This document shows, one piece after another, positions 52,274-60,745 of a stretch of DNA of 64,000 nt; position 1 is the stretch's first letter; every line of letters begins with the position of its first letter. The stretch spans positions 1-64,000 of the forward strand of contig NZ_JAUOTN010000004.1 in the NCBI RefSeq assembly GCF_030546575.1. Reading direction: 5' to 3'. The position numbers and the translations under genes are program-made. Origin of the DNA: Pontibacter coccineus (GTDB taxonomy: Bacteria; Bacteroidota; Bacteroidia; Cytophagales; Hymenobacteraceae). The notes below the pieces were generated by a model. That model did no database searches and had not been told where the DNA came from. It saw only the letters and a list, made by a program, of their open reading frames with translations.

Positions 52274-52388
52274 TCTAAGTTGGTTTTTATAGTTTAACAT
52301 GCGTATTGCTTATTCAAAACGGTTTGGAGGGCAAATTGTTAGAAAGCATTCGCAGCAATAGGGCTGTTCCCCGTTTCGTTATAGAGCC

Positions 52389-52886
52389 ATGACCGTATAC
52401 CTGAAGCAACTTATCTTACTGTTAACCATTGCCTTGCTGACCAGCGTGGCAACGCAGGCGCAGACCGTCACCACCATCAAATTCGACCAGTTGCAGGAAC
52501 TGCGCCAGGCACCGCACGACACGCTGTATGTGGTGAACTTCTGGGCCACGTGGTGCAAGCCCTGCATCAAGGAAATGCCTTATTTTGAGGCCGCTCACGC
52601 CCAATACAAAGACCAGCCCGTGCGGGTGATTCTGGTGAGCATGGATGCCGTGCAAGACAAGGAGAAGCGGGTGCTGCCTTTTGTGCAGAAGCGCAAGCTG
52701 CAGTCGCGGCTATACCTGCTCGACGAGCCCGACGGCAACACGTGGATTGACCGCATCGAGCCCAAGTGGTCGGGTGCTATACCTGCCACCATGTTTTTTA
52801 ACAACAAGCGCGGGCAATACGAGTTCATCGAGCGCGAAATCTCTGAAAAGGAACTGCAGGAACTGATCACCAAGTATAAACCATAA
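52389..52886 (+). CDS. exported TlpA-type thioredoxin
   Basis: 165 residues with a signal peptide (LKQLILLLTIALLTSVATQA-Q) and a thioredoxin fold. The active site FWATWCKPCIKEMPYFE lies at about 51-67, with the cis-proline region SGAIPATMFFN. It probably reduces or carries electrons to periplasmic disulfides, as in cytochrome maturation. The next gene starts 9 bp downstream and encodes another redox protein, so they form an operon. Several iterated-motif copies fall in the gene. Confidence 0.9.
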   Translation: MTVYLKQLILLLTIALLTSVATQAQTVTTIKFDQLQELRQAPHDTLYVVNFWATWCKPCIKEMPYFEAAHAQYKDQPVRVILVSMDAVQDKEKRVLPFVQKRKLQSRLYLLDEPDGNTWIDRIEPKWSGAIPATMFFNNKRGQYEFIEREISEKELQELITKYKP

Positions 52887-52895
52887 TCCATCACT

Positions 52896-53531
52896 ATGAA
52901 GAATAACCGACTACCGTTCCTTTACATGGCCTGCCTGCTGTTGGTGGGCGTGCTGATGGCAGCTATACCTGCCTCCAACAACGCCGGCTACCAGGTTGGC
53001 GACACGGCCCGCGACTTTAAGTTGAAGAATGTGGATGGCAAGATGATCTCGATGGCCAACTACAAAGATGCCAAGGGCTTTATTGTGACCTTTACCTGCA
53101 ACACCTGCCCCTACTCCGTCGCGTACGAAGACCGTATCATCGACCTGCACAACAAGTATGCGCCGAAAGGCTATCCTGTTATCGCCATCAACCCCAACGA
53201 TGTGAAGGAATCGCCAAAGGACTCTTACAAACACATGCAGGTGCGCGCCAAAGAGAAGAAATTCCCGTTCCCGTATGTGCACGACGAAACACAGGAAATC
53301 ACCAAGGCCTACGGTGCCACGCGCACGCCGCACCTCTATGTGGTGCAAAAGCAAAAGGACGGCACGTTCAAAGTAGCTTATATCGGCACCATAGACGATA
53401 ACTCGCGTGAGCCGGGGAAGGTACAGAAGAAATACGCCGAAGCCGCCCTCAACGAACTGGTAGCCGGTAAAGCCGTGAGCCAGCCCAACACCAAGGCAAT
53501 CGGCTGCACCATTAAGTGGCGCGAAGCGTAG
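52896..53531 (+). CDS. exported peroxiredoxin-like / thioredoxin family protein
   Basis: 211 residues with a signal anchor (RLPFLYMACLLLVGVLMAAI) and an AhpC/TSA-like domain: GDTARDFKLKNVDGKMISM, FIVTFTCNTCPYSVAYEDRI and YGATRTPHLYVVQK. The pair in CNTCP is a CxxC where peroxiredoxins have a single peroxidatic cysteine in PxxxTxxC, and the following IAINPNDVKESPKDSYKHM is typical of this thioredoxin-like subfamily. Likely receives electrons from, or works in parallel with, the TlpA-type protein 9 bp upstream. Confidence 0.88.
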   Translation: MKNNRLPFLYMACLLLVGVLMAAIPASNNAGYQVGDTARDFKLKNVDGKMISMANYKDAKGFIVTFTCNTCPYSVAYEDRIIDLHNKYAPKGYPVIAINPNDVKESPKDSYKHMQVRAKEKKFPFPYVHDETQEITKAYGATRTPHLYVVQKQKDGTFKVAYIGTIDDNSREPGKVQKKYAEAALNELVAGKAVSQPNTKAIGCTIKWREA

Positions 53532-53540
53532 GCTGGATTC

Positions 53541-53682
53541 GTATCACGTATCACGACACGCGTATCAGGATACCTTCAGAGAGTATCTGAAAAGGACTAT
53601 TTAATAAGGGATTTTTGTCGAAGCTGCGACACCTGTCTACAGAAAGTCTTTTGGCAACCCCAAAAGTCGTGCTACGTGATAC
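53541..53682. repeat. small inverted-repeat element
   Basis: GTATCACGTATCACGAC (53541-53557) is inverted at 53666-53682 with one mismatch, enclosing 108 bp without coding content. Similar GTATCA words recur just inside the left arm. Possibly a miniature mobile or REP-type element. Confidence 0.55.
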
Positions 53683-53694
53683 CTGATCCCTATT

Positions 53695-54072
53695 TCAGCT
53701 TTCTTTTTTCACATCAGCAGGTATAGGCAGCTCGGTCGGATTGATCGAGCTGTCTGCTTTTTCAGCGATCAGAACATCGCGCGCTCCTTTCAGGCCGGCA
53801 ATGCGGGCTTCGACCTCGTACTTGTTGTTCCAGTACCCCACCCGCATCGACTCGCGCAGGTATAGCCACAGGAAGCGCAGGTAGCCATGTTCCTGAAACT
53901 GCCGGACATGGCAAAGCTCGTGCGCCACCCAGCCGCTGTCCTTCAAAAAGCCATCACGTTTCACGCCGCTCAGGTGTATGGTTTTGCCCAACACCATGGC
54001 CACATTGCTGCTTTTGAGCACCAGGCGGGCAATGCGCGCGAAGAGGGAGTTTTCAACAATTTTGTACTTCAT
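53695..54072 (-). CDS. small metallopeptidase-like protein (HExxH)
   Basis: 125 residues. The core WVAHELCHVRQFQEHGYLRF is an HExxH zinc-peptidase motif, followed by YEVEARIAG with a possible third ligand glutamate. This pattern fits the DUF4157-like families of Bacteroidota. No signal peptide is visible; MKYKIVENSLFARIARLVLKS is amphipathic. The C-terminal tail is polar (ADSSINPTELPIPADVKKES). Substrate unknown. Stands alone on the minus strand beside an inverted-repeat element. Confidence 0.7.
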   Translation of the reverse strand: MKYKIVENSLFARIARLVLKSSNVAMVLGKTIHLSGVKRDGFLKDSGWVAHELCHVRQFQEHGYLRFLWLYLRESMRVGYWNNKYEVEARIAGLKGARDVLIAEKADSSINPTELPIPADVKKES

Positions 54073-54363
54073 TTTTGTAATGTTATACCTGGATGATGGT
54101 CTTTATTGGTTGTGCCACACGTCGCTCTATCGGGTGAAAGTGCTGTTCTGCAGGGTGTATCCTATACCTGTTTCGCGTGAGCATCAGCCATTTGCTATAT
54201 TGTCAGTTTAGAAAATTGTAGCTATTTTTGTCACTTCGTTCGTAAGTTATTCTATCTGTCGGACAGGTTGTAAGGTATAGCGCGCAACGCAAGACCTATA
54301 CCATGCTACAACCATAAGGTGACAAAGTTCGCTGCCACGGCAGTGCGAAACATGCTAAACCCT

Positions 54364-54984
54364 ATGACAAAAACGATCATACTGAGCGTACTGGCTCTTA
54401 TCTCCATCGCTCTTTCTTTCTTCTACGATGTAAAGAAGCCCGAGTCGACGCCAGCCGAGCAGGAAGCCACCGCCCTCCTGCTATACCCGGTGCAGACCGG
54501 GGAGGACATCGCCAGAGCCCTGGAGCTCTCGGTGCCGCTGGACCTGAGCGAGCCCATTGATTCCTCATTTTACAAGCGCTACTCCCGCAAACTGGGCCTT
54601 AAGCTCGACTACAGCGAGGACAAAGATTTGCTCAAAACTGTTTCCAGCTGGCTGGGCACGCCCTACAGCTACGGCAGCAGCTCTAAAAGAGGCACCGACT
54701 GCTCCGGCTTCGTGACCCGCATCTACAGCGACGTATACGGCATCGACCTGAGCCGAAGTTCCCGCTCCATGTTCGACGACGTGACCCGCATCCGCAAAGA
54801 CAGCGTGCGCACCGGCGACCTGGTGTTCTTCCGCCGCGGACCTAGACAGCCAATCTTCCATGTGGGCATCTACCTCAAAGACAACAAGTTTGTGCACTCT
54901 GCCACCAGCGGCGGGGTGATGGTCAGCTCGCTGAAGGAGCCCTTCTACCGCAACTATTACTACGCAGCGGGCCGTGTGGACTAA
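54364..54984 (+). CDS. NlpC/P60 (C40) cell-wall peptidase
   Basis: 206 residues from the ATG at 54364 (MTKTIILSVLALISIALSFF, a membrane or signal segment); in-frame ATG 54352 and GTG 54319 are alternatives. The C40 catalytic site is C113 (RGTDCSGFVTRIY), H166 (PIFHVGIYL) and H178 (KFVHSAT). Such enzymes cleave stem peptides of peptidoglycan in the periplasm. The N-terminal helix without lipobox suggests an inner-membrane-anchored or secreted form. Three iterated-motif copies lie in the 290 bp upstream. Confidence 0.9.
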   Translation: MTKTIILSVLALISIALSFFYDVKKPESTPAEQEATALLLYPVQTGEDIARALELSVPLDLSEPIDSSFYKRYSRKLGLKLDYSEDKDLLKTVSSWLGTPYSYGSSSKRGTDCSGFVTRIYSDVYGIDLSRSSRSMFDDVTRIRKDSVRTGDLVFFRRGPRQPIFHVGIYLKDNKFVHSATSGGVMVSSLKEPFYRNYYYAAGRVD

Positions 54985-55164
54985 ACCCATACCTTCCTGA
55001 CGGATTTTGAGAAAGGGCTGCAGCATAAAGCATCCCTTTTTTCGTTTACAGGATACAACAAAATTACTTGCGGCAAGGTATAGGAAGCTTGTTAGGAGTT
55101 GAGCAACTTGCGCCCGATTCGCATAACCCCTCGACAAGGGCCATACAAAATCACAGACACCTTT

Positions 55165-55857
55165 ATGACAGAGCAGAATACGCAAAACCAGCAACAACAG
55201 CGCCCGGACGGAAGCACCATCTCCCAAAGCCCGCTCTTTAAAAACATACTCAAAAAGGCCGAGAAGTATCTGGAGCATCCATCGCAGGTGGTGAAGCTCC
55301 TGAACGACGCGTTTAAGAAAGCCACCGCCAAGAAAAGCCTCGGCACGATCGCCTCCGAAGTGTGGGAGAGCTTCCAGGTGCTTTCGCACATGATCAGGTC
55401 AGCCGTGAACGGGGAGTACAAAGGTATACCGAACACGACAGTGGTTGGAGGTATAGCCGTAATCCTGTACTTCCTGATGCCGCTGGACCTGATTCCGGAC
55501 TTTATACCGGTGATCGGCCTGCTGGACGATGCCGCCCTGCTGGCCTGGTTCATGGCCAGCATCAAGTCTGAACTGGACCGCTTCAAGGACTGGGACACTG
55601 AACGCCAGGCGCAACAGAAGGCGGTGCACTACATGGAGCCGCACCATGCCGACAGCTCCTTTGGCACACCTAAGTACAGCGACCAGCCTGCCGGCACGAC
55701 TGAAGTTCGGAACGAAGGCACGGCGCATGCCTCGCAGGGGCATGACTCCGAAAACCAGGGTCACCACGAACCCATCGTGCGCGCCTCTACAACCGACAGC
55801 AGCCGCGTACCGAAAGACCCGCACGACGATATTCCGGACGGCGGCAACATCCGCTAG
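55165..55857 (+). CDS. YkvA/DUF1232 family protein
   Basis: 230 residues from the ATG at 55165; the frame is open from a TTG at 55099, but that is not supported. After a Gln-rich lead (NTQNQQQQRPDGS), residues 85-150 hold the DUF1232 motif. It is two hydrophobic segments with the invariant ILYFLMPLDLIPDFIPVIGLLDDAALLAWF. The C-terminal 80 residues are hydrophilic and probably disordered (EGTAHASQGHDSENQGHHEP). Membrane-associated; function unknown. A strong terminator follows. Confidence 0.9.
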   Translation: MTEQNTQNQQQQRPDGSTISQSPLFKNILKKAEKYLEHPSQVVKLLNDAFKKATAKKSLGTIASEVWESFQVLSHMIRSAVNGEYKGIPNTTVVGGIAVILYFLMPLDLIPDFIPVIGLLDDAALLAWFMASIKSELDRFKDWDTERQAQQKAVHYMEPHHADSSFGTPKYSDQPAGTTEVRNEGTAHASQGHDSENQGHHEPIVRASTTDSSRVPKDPHDDIPDGGNIR

Positions 55858-55880
55858 ACCCGATCTACAGCATAATTATA

Positions 55881-55911
55881 AAAAAAGCTGCCTTTAGAGG
55901 CAGCTTTTTTT
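55881..55911 (+). terminator. Rho-independent terminator
   Basis: AAAAAAGCTGCCT pairs with AGGCAGCTTTTTT around TTAG, followed by further T residues. Confidence 0.93.
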
Positions 55912-56122
55912 ATACCCTTTTACCGCCCCGCGAGGGGGTTTGTGCGAGCCTGGTAGCTGCGTAACATAGCTTAAAAAAATACATTCCGACTGCACAATAT
56001 AGTACTATTCAAATACTGAAATCTGAAAAATTTTAGAAAAAAGCCATCTGGCTATTAGTTTCCTAAGGAATTTATTTTCTATATTTGGACTGATGATTGT
56101 GTATTTTTAACTTTTAGCCAAG

Positions 56123-56863
56123 GTGTCTTCATCATTTCTACGACTAACATCCGTTAATCTTCACATCGACGGAATCGGGAAGGTTCTGATCGAACGAAGC
56201 GACAAGGCCAAGCGCCTTAGCATCAGTGTGCGCCCTATTAAAGGCATACGCGTGGCGGTGCCGCCACATATCAGCTTTGAGAAAGCCGAACAGCTTATTT
56301 ATACCAAAAGCGATTGGATAAAGGAGCACCAGGCCCGCATGAAGCAGCAGGAGGCCCGCGTGACCATGTACGATGGCAACACCGACTTCAAGACCCGCAA
56401 CCATACCCTGCGCCTGCTCACGCATGCCCAGTATACCATGCGCTGTGTGATAGAGAACGGTTACATCAACGTGTTTTACCCGGCCTACAAAGACGTACGC
56501 GACAACGATGTGCAGAAGTTCATCCGCAAGTCGATTGAGGAGGCTTACCGCAAGGAGGCCAAGGCGTATCTGCCGGAGCGCGTGAAGTTCTTCGCCGACA
56601 AGTTTGGCTTCGACTATCAGAACGTGTTCATCAAAAACGCCAAGTCGCGCTGGGGGAGCTGCTCACACACCAATAACATCAACCTGAACCTGCACCTGAT
56701 GCGCCTGCCCGACTCGCTCTGCGACTACGTAATCCTGCACGAGCTGGCGCACACTATCGAGAAGAATCACGGTTCTGGCTTCTGGTCGCTGCTCGACAAG
56801 GTTTGCCCTAACTCAAAGGTACTCGACCAAAAGCTGAAGGCTTACCGTATTTCCATTTACTAA
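56123..56863 (+). CDS. YgjP-type zinc metallopeptidase (DUF45)
   Basis: 246 residues with a probable GTG start at 56123 (AAGGTGTCTTC). The family pattern is clear: VLIERSDKAKRLSISVRPIKGIRVAVPPHIS, the helical linker DWIKEHQARMK, FIKNAKSRWGSCSHTNNINLNLHLMRLP, and the zinc site VILHELAHTIEKNHGSGFW, with HExxH and a third histidine. YgjP proteins are cytoplasmic metal-dependent hydrolases, sometimes tied to restriction systems, but none is nearby. A perfect hairpin terminator lies downstream. Confidence 0.92.
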   Translation: MSSSFLRLTSVNLHIDGIGKVLIERSDKAKRLSISVRPIKGIRVAVPPHISFEKAEQLIYTKSDWIKEHQARMKQQEARVTMYDGNTDFKTRNHTLRLLTHAQYTMRCVIENGYINVFYPAYKDVRDNDVQKFIRKSIEEAYRKEAKAYLPERVKFFADKFGFDYQNVFIKNAKSRWGSCSHTNNINLNLHLMRLPDSLCDYVILHELAHTIEKNHGSGFWSLLDKVCPNSKVLDQKLKAYRISIY

Positions 56864-56977
56864 ACCAATTGTATATTGACAGAACGCTTACTATACCTTA
56901 CTTTTTGAAAACATACGCATAACAGCAGTCGCACAGGAGCCCTCGTTCCGTTTCGTGCTGTTGTTTCACCAAATAAA

Positions 56978-57007
56978 AAGCGGCCGGGATTTGCATCCCG
57001 GCCGCTT
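56978..57007. terminator. bidirectional terminator, perfect 13-bp stem
   Basis: AAGCGGCCGGGAT (56978-56990) pairs exactly with ATCCCGGCCGCTT (56995-57007), with A and T rich flanks. Ends the efflux operon (minus strand) and serves the metallopeptidase gene. Confidence 0.9.
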
Positions 57008-57031
57008 CTGTTTAGAACCTTACAAATTCGA

Positions 57032-57289
57032 TCAGCTGGCTTTCTGCATCGCATGAGATGACACAAAGTCCACAAAGTCGCCCACCGTGTTGATCGGGAC
57101 TTCGTCCGGAATAGTGATCTGGAAATTTTTCTCCAACTCCAGGATGATATCCACTACATCCACCACATCAAAGCCAAAATCCTTTTCCAGACGGGCATTT
57201 GCCTGCAAACGGGCTGGCCTGATTTCCTTGGTTTTGCTAATGATACGGATTACCTCGCGCTCAATAGTCTTGTCTGTTGTTGCAATCAT
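57032..57289 (-). CDS. acyl-carrier-like protein lacking the phosphopantetheine serine
   Basis: 85 residues with the helix pattern of an acyl carrier protein: REVIRIISKTKEIRPARLQANARLEKDFGF, then ILELEKNFQITIPDEVPINTVGDFVDFV. At the place of the canonical DSL motif the sequence is FDVVDVVDII, confirmed codon by codon, so the serine that carries the prosthetic group is valine. It cannot be charged in the normal way. It starts 3 nt after the stop of the RND permease and is the last gene of that operon. A structural or regulatory role toward the pump or toward lipid synthesis is possible. Confidence 0.8.
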   Translation of the reverse strand: MIATTDKTIEREVIRIISKTKEIRPARLQANARLEKDFGFDVVDVVDIILELEKNFQITIPDEVPINTVGDFVDFVSSHAMQKAS

Positions 57290-57292
57290 ATA

Positions 57293-60200
57293 TTATACGG
57301 TGTATTCTCTAACTACTTTTCCATTTACAGGCACCCCGGTTTCATCCTGAGGCATGATTTTCACGCCGCCTGCGGGCTTTTTATTTCCTTTTATTTTCGC
57401 TTTCAGCCGCTCGTTGAGCAGGTACATGACCGGCACAATAAGCAGTGTGATGATGGTGGCAAATCCCAGGCCAAAAATGATCGTCCAGGCCAACGGACCC
57501 CAGAAAGCAGCACTGTCGCCCCCCATAAACAAGTTCGCTTTGAACTCTGTGAACAGGGTAAAGAAGTTCAGGTTTATACCTAACGCCAAGGGTATCAGGC
57601 CTAGTATAGTCGCCGTCGCCGTTAACAACACCGGGTTCAGACGCGTCTTGCCTGCTTCCACAATCGCTTCTTTCAGGTCGCGGCCCTCTTCTATCAGCAA
57701 GTCCGTAAATTCCACAATCAGGATACCGTTTTTCACCACGATACCGGCCAGTGCCACAATGCCCACACCTGTCATTACGACCGATACATCCATGCCAAAG
57801 ATGGAGAAGCCCAGCAGCACGCCGATGATGCTGAAGAGCACCTCCGACAGAATGATGAACGGCTTCGAGACAGAGTTAAACTGCGTCACCAGCACCAAGA
57901 AGATGATCAGGAAGGCGGCCAAGAGCGCCATCATCAGGAAGTTGGCTGACTCCTGCTGATCTTCCTGCTCCCCGCCCATACTGATCTCAAAGCCATCGGG
58001 CGTCTGGAAATTCTGCAGCGCGCTTCCGATACTCTGCACCACCTCGTTGGCGTTATACCCATCCAGCACATTCGACTCCAGCGTCACCACCCGTTTCAGG
58101 TCCTTGCGCTTGATACCTCCGTAGGAAGTACCGTACTCGATGCTGGCCAGCGACGAGAGCGGAATCTGGCGTACCAGCCCGCTGTTCATGTCGCGGTAGG
58201 TGATGCGCATGTCCAGCAGCGCGTCAATGTTCTTGCGGTAGGGCTCTGCGTAGCGCACCTGTATGGGGTACTCCTCTTCGTCCAGTTTGAACTTGGAGGC
58301 CTCCTCGCCGAAGATGGCCGTGCGCAGTTCCATCCCTATCTGCCCGGTGCTGATGCCCTCGCGGTTGGCGCGCTCCCGGTCGATGTTGATGATGATCTCC
58401 GGCTTGCTGTCCTCCAGGTCACTGCGAAGTTCCTCTATACCTCCGATCTGCTGCTGCTCGATGTAGGTTTGCACCTGCTTCGACAAAGCCACCAGCCCCT
58501 CAAAGTCCTCGCCGGCTATCTCGATGCTAACCGGCTTGCCCACCGGCGGACCGTTCTGCTCCTTGTCTACCGTGATGTTGGCGCCCGGTATACCGCGCAC
58601 CGCCTCGCGTATTTCGTTCATGTACGCCTGCGAGCTGCGCCCTCCGGTCCGGTATTGATACTCAACAAAGGCTACGGTAACCTTCCCCAGGTGAGATTGT
58701 GCGGTCACGCTGCGGTCGTTCTGGTCGCCGGCACCGATGGCCACATTGGAAATAACCGATTCCACATCCGTGTTTTCCTTACCGATAACGCCATAAATGC
58801 GCTTCTCTACCTCACGCGTAACCGAGTCAGTCACAAGCTGATCGGTGCCCACCGGCATGCTGATGTAGGTATAGACGAAGTTCGGGTCGGAACTAGGGAA
58901 GAATTCAACTTTAGGCGGAAACAGGACGGTGATAACCACCGAAAAAATCAGCAACAAAATTATTCCCGCAAACACAAACACAGGCCTAAAGCCAACCAAT
59001 GTCCAGCGCAGGAGGCGCTCGTAGCCCCCCATGAAACGCGGCAGCGTCGTGTTCTGGAAACCGTTGATCAGGCGGCGGAACACAAAGCGGTTGAGGAGCA
59101 CCAGCACCACCACCAGCATGAGCAGGTTGGCCGTACCATACCAGCCGGCCAGGTAGCCTACCACAGCCACCAGCGTGGTACCGCCTATCAGCAACCAGAA
59201 GTTACGGCGGGCACGTGGGGCGCTGTCAGTCTCCTGCCCGTGCTCTTTCTTCATGAAAGAAACCGCAAATACCGGGTTGATGATAAAGGCCACCAGCAAA
59301 GAGGCCATCAGCGTGACAATGAGCGTGATGGGCAGAAAGAACATGAACTTGCCTACAACACCGGGCCAGAAGGCCAGCGGCAGAAACGGTGCCACAGTGG
59401 TAAGCGTACCGGCCAGCACCGGCACGAACACCTCACCAGCCGCCAGCTTCGCTGCTTGCACCACCCCCAGGTTGGACTGGTGCAGGATGCGATGCGTGTT
59501 CTCAATCACCACAATGGCATCGTCCACCACAATACCCAGGGCCAGCAGGAACGAGAACAGCACGATCATGTTGAGCGAGAAGCCCAGCACCGGCATCAGC
59601 ATAAAGGCGATGAACATGGAGATCGGCACCGACAGCCCCACAAAAATAGCGTTGGTCGTGCCCATGAAGAACATCAGGACCAGGGTCACCAGCACGAAGC
59701 CGATGATGATCGTGTTGATCAGGTCGTTCAAGGTATGGCGCGTCATGGTGGACTGGTCGCCGGTGATGGTGACTTTGAGGTCGGCGGGCAGTACGCTCGC
59801 CTGCATCTCCTCCACCAGGGCGTGGATGTTGTCAGAAGCCTCGATCAGGTTCTCACCGCTTCGCTTGATCACGTTGAGCGTGATAACGGGTGAATTGTCT
59901 AGACGGGCAAAGCTCTCCTGCTCTTCAAAACCCTCTTTCACCTCGGCAATCTCTTTCAGCTGTATGTTGGCGCCCGTCAGCGACTTCACCACAATGTCGC
60001 CGATCCTGTTGGGGTCGGTGTACTGGCCGACCACCCGCACCGAGCGCTTCATCTCGCCTACCGAAATGTTACCCCCCGATACCGTAACGTTCTCAGAAGC
60101 AATGGCCCGGTTGATGTCGGCAAAGGTTACCTGCGCCACCTGCATTTTGTAGAGGTCCACATTTACCTGCACTTCCTTGTCGAGCGCGCCCACCATGTCC

Positions 60201-60727
60201 ACACGGGTGATCTCCGGTTGCCCCTCGATGCGGTCCTGCAGGTCTTCTGCGTACTTTTTCAGTTGGTCGAGGCTATAGTTGCCTGACACGTTGAGGTACA
60301 TGATCGGAAACTCGGAGAAGTTCACCTCCTGCACGTCCGGGTCCTGGTCGAGGTCGGTGGGCAGGTCGGTGCGGGCCTTGTCCACAGCGTCCTTCACCAA
60401 CTGCTTTGCCTCTACCACATCCACATCGGTATTAAACTCCACCGTGATCATGGAGAAGTTCTGAACAGAATTGGAAGTTACTTCCTTTACCCCTGAAATG
60501 GATTTCAGCTGCTTTTCGATGGGGCGGGTCACCAGGTTCTCGATATCGGACGGCGAGGTGCCCGGGTATACCGTGCCCACAAACACCGTCGGAATCACGA
60601 TGTCGGGGAAGTTCTCTTTCTGAAGCGTGATGTACGAGAAGATACCCCATACCGCGATGATCAGGGTAATGATGTAGATGCTCGTTCTATTATCAATGGC
60701 CCAATTGGTCGGCTTGAAATATTTCAT
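57293..60727 (-). CDS. RND efflux pump inner-membrane permease
   Basis: 1144 residues, somewhat longer than AcrB-type proteins. Hallmarks are the N-terminal helix after NWAIDNRTSIYIITLIIAVW, FPDIVIPTVFVGTVYPGTSP, and the large periplasmic loops. The proton-relay helix GIVVDDAIVVIENTHRIL, VRQIPLSSLASIEYG, and the second-half GVGIVALAGIVVKNGILIVEFTDLL are also present. It belongs to the HAE1/hydrophobe-amphiphile group of Bacteroidota. It works with the adaptor and TolC-type protein encoded just upstream. Contains very few iterated-motif copies for its length. Confidence 0.95.
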   Translation of the reverse strand: MKYFKPTNWAIDNRTSIYIITLIIAVWGIFSYITLQKENFPDIVIPTVFVGTVYPGTSPSDIENLVTRPIEKQLKSISGVKEVTSNSVQNFSMITVEFNTDVDVVEAKQLVKDAVDKARTDLPTDLDQDPDVQEVNFSEFPIMYLNVSGNYSLDQLKKYAEDLQDRIEGQPEITRVDMVGALDKEVQVNVDLYKMQVAQVTFADINRAIASENVTVSGGNISVGEMKRSVRVVGQYTDPNRIGDIVVKSLTGANIQLKEIAEVKEGFEEQESFARLDNSPVITLNVIKRSGENLIEASDNIHALVEEMQASVLPADLKVTITGDQSTMTRHTLNDLINTIIIGFVLVTLVLMFFMGTTNAIFVGLSVPISMFIAFMLMPVLGFSLNMIVLFSFLLALGIVVDDAIVVIENTHRILHQSNLGVVQAAKLAAGEVFVPVLAGTLTTVAPFLPLAFWPGVVGKFMFFLPITLIVTLMASLLVAFIINPVFAVSFMKKEHGQETDSAPRARRNFWLLIGGTTLVAVVGYLAGWYGTANLLMLVVVLVLLNRFVFRRLINGFQNTTLPRFMGGYERLLRWTLVGFRPVFVFAGIILLLIFSVVITVLFPPKVEFFPSSDPNFVYTYISMPVGTDQLVTDSVTREVEKRIYGVIGKENTDVESVISNVAIGAGDQNDRSVTAQSHLGKVTVAFVEYQYRTGGRSSQAYMNEIREAVRGIPGANITVDKEQNGPPVGKPVSIEIAGEDFEGLVALSKQVQTYIEQQQIGGIEELRSDLEDSKPEIIINIDRERANREGISTGQIGMELRTAIFGEEASKFKLDEEEYPIQVRYAEPYRKNIDALLDMRITYRDMNSGLVRQIPLSSLASIEYGTSYGGIKRKDLKRVVTLESNVLDGYNANEVVQSIGSALQNFQTPDGFEISMGGEQEDQQESANFLMMALLAAFLIIFLVLVTQFNSVSKPFIILSEVLFSIIGVLLGFSIFGMDVSVVMTGVGIVALAGIVVKNGILIVEFTDLLIEEGRDLKEAIVEAGKTRLNPVLLTATATILGLIPLALGINLNFFTLFTEFKANLFMGGDSAAFWGPLAWTIIFGLGFATIITLLIVPVMYLLNERLKAKIKGNKKPAGGVKIMPQDETGVPVNGKVVREYTV

Positions 60728-60745
60728 GGTCTCCGGCTTAAAAGA

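Noticed and set aside
58469-59893. 474-residue plus-strand frame (and a 325-residue one) opposite the RND permease
   Set aside because: His/Arg/Gln-rich translation typical of antisense to a conserved membrane protein; the permease motifs are unambiguous.
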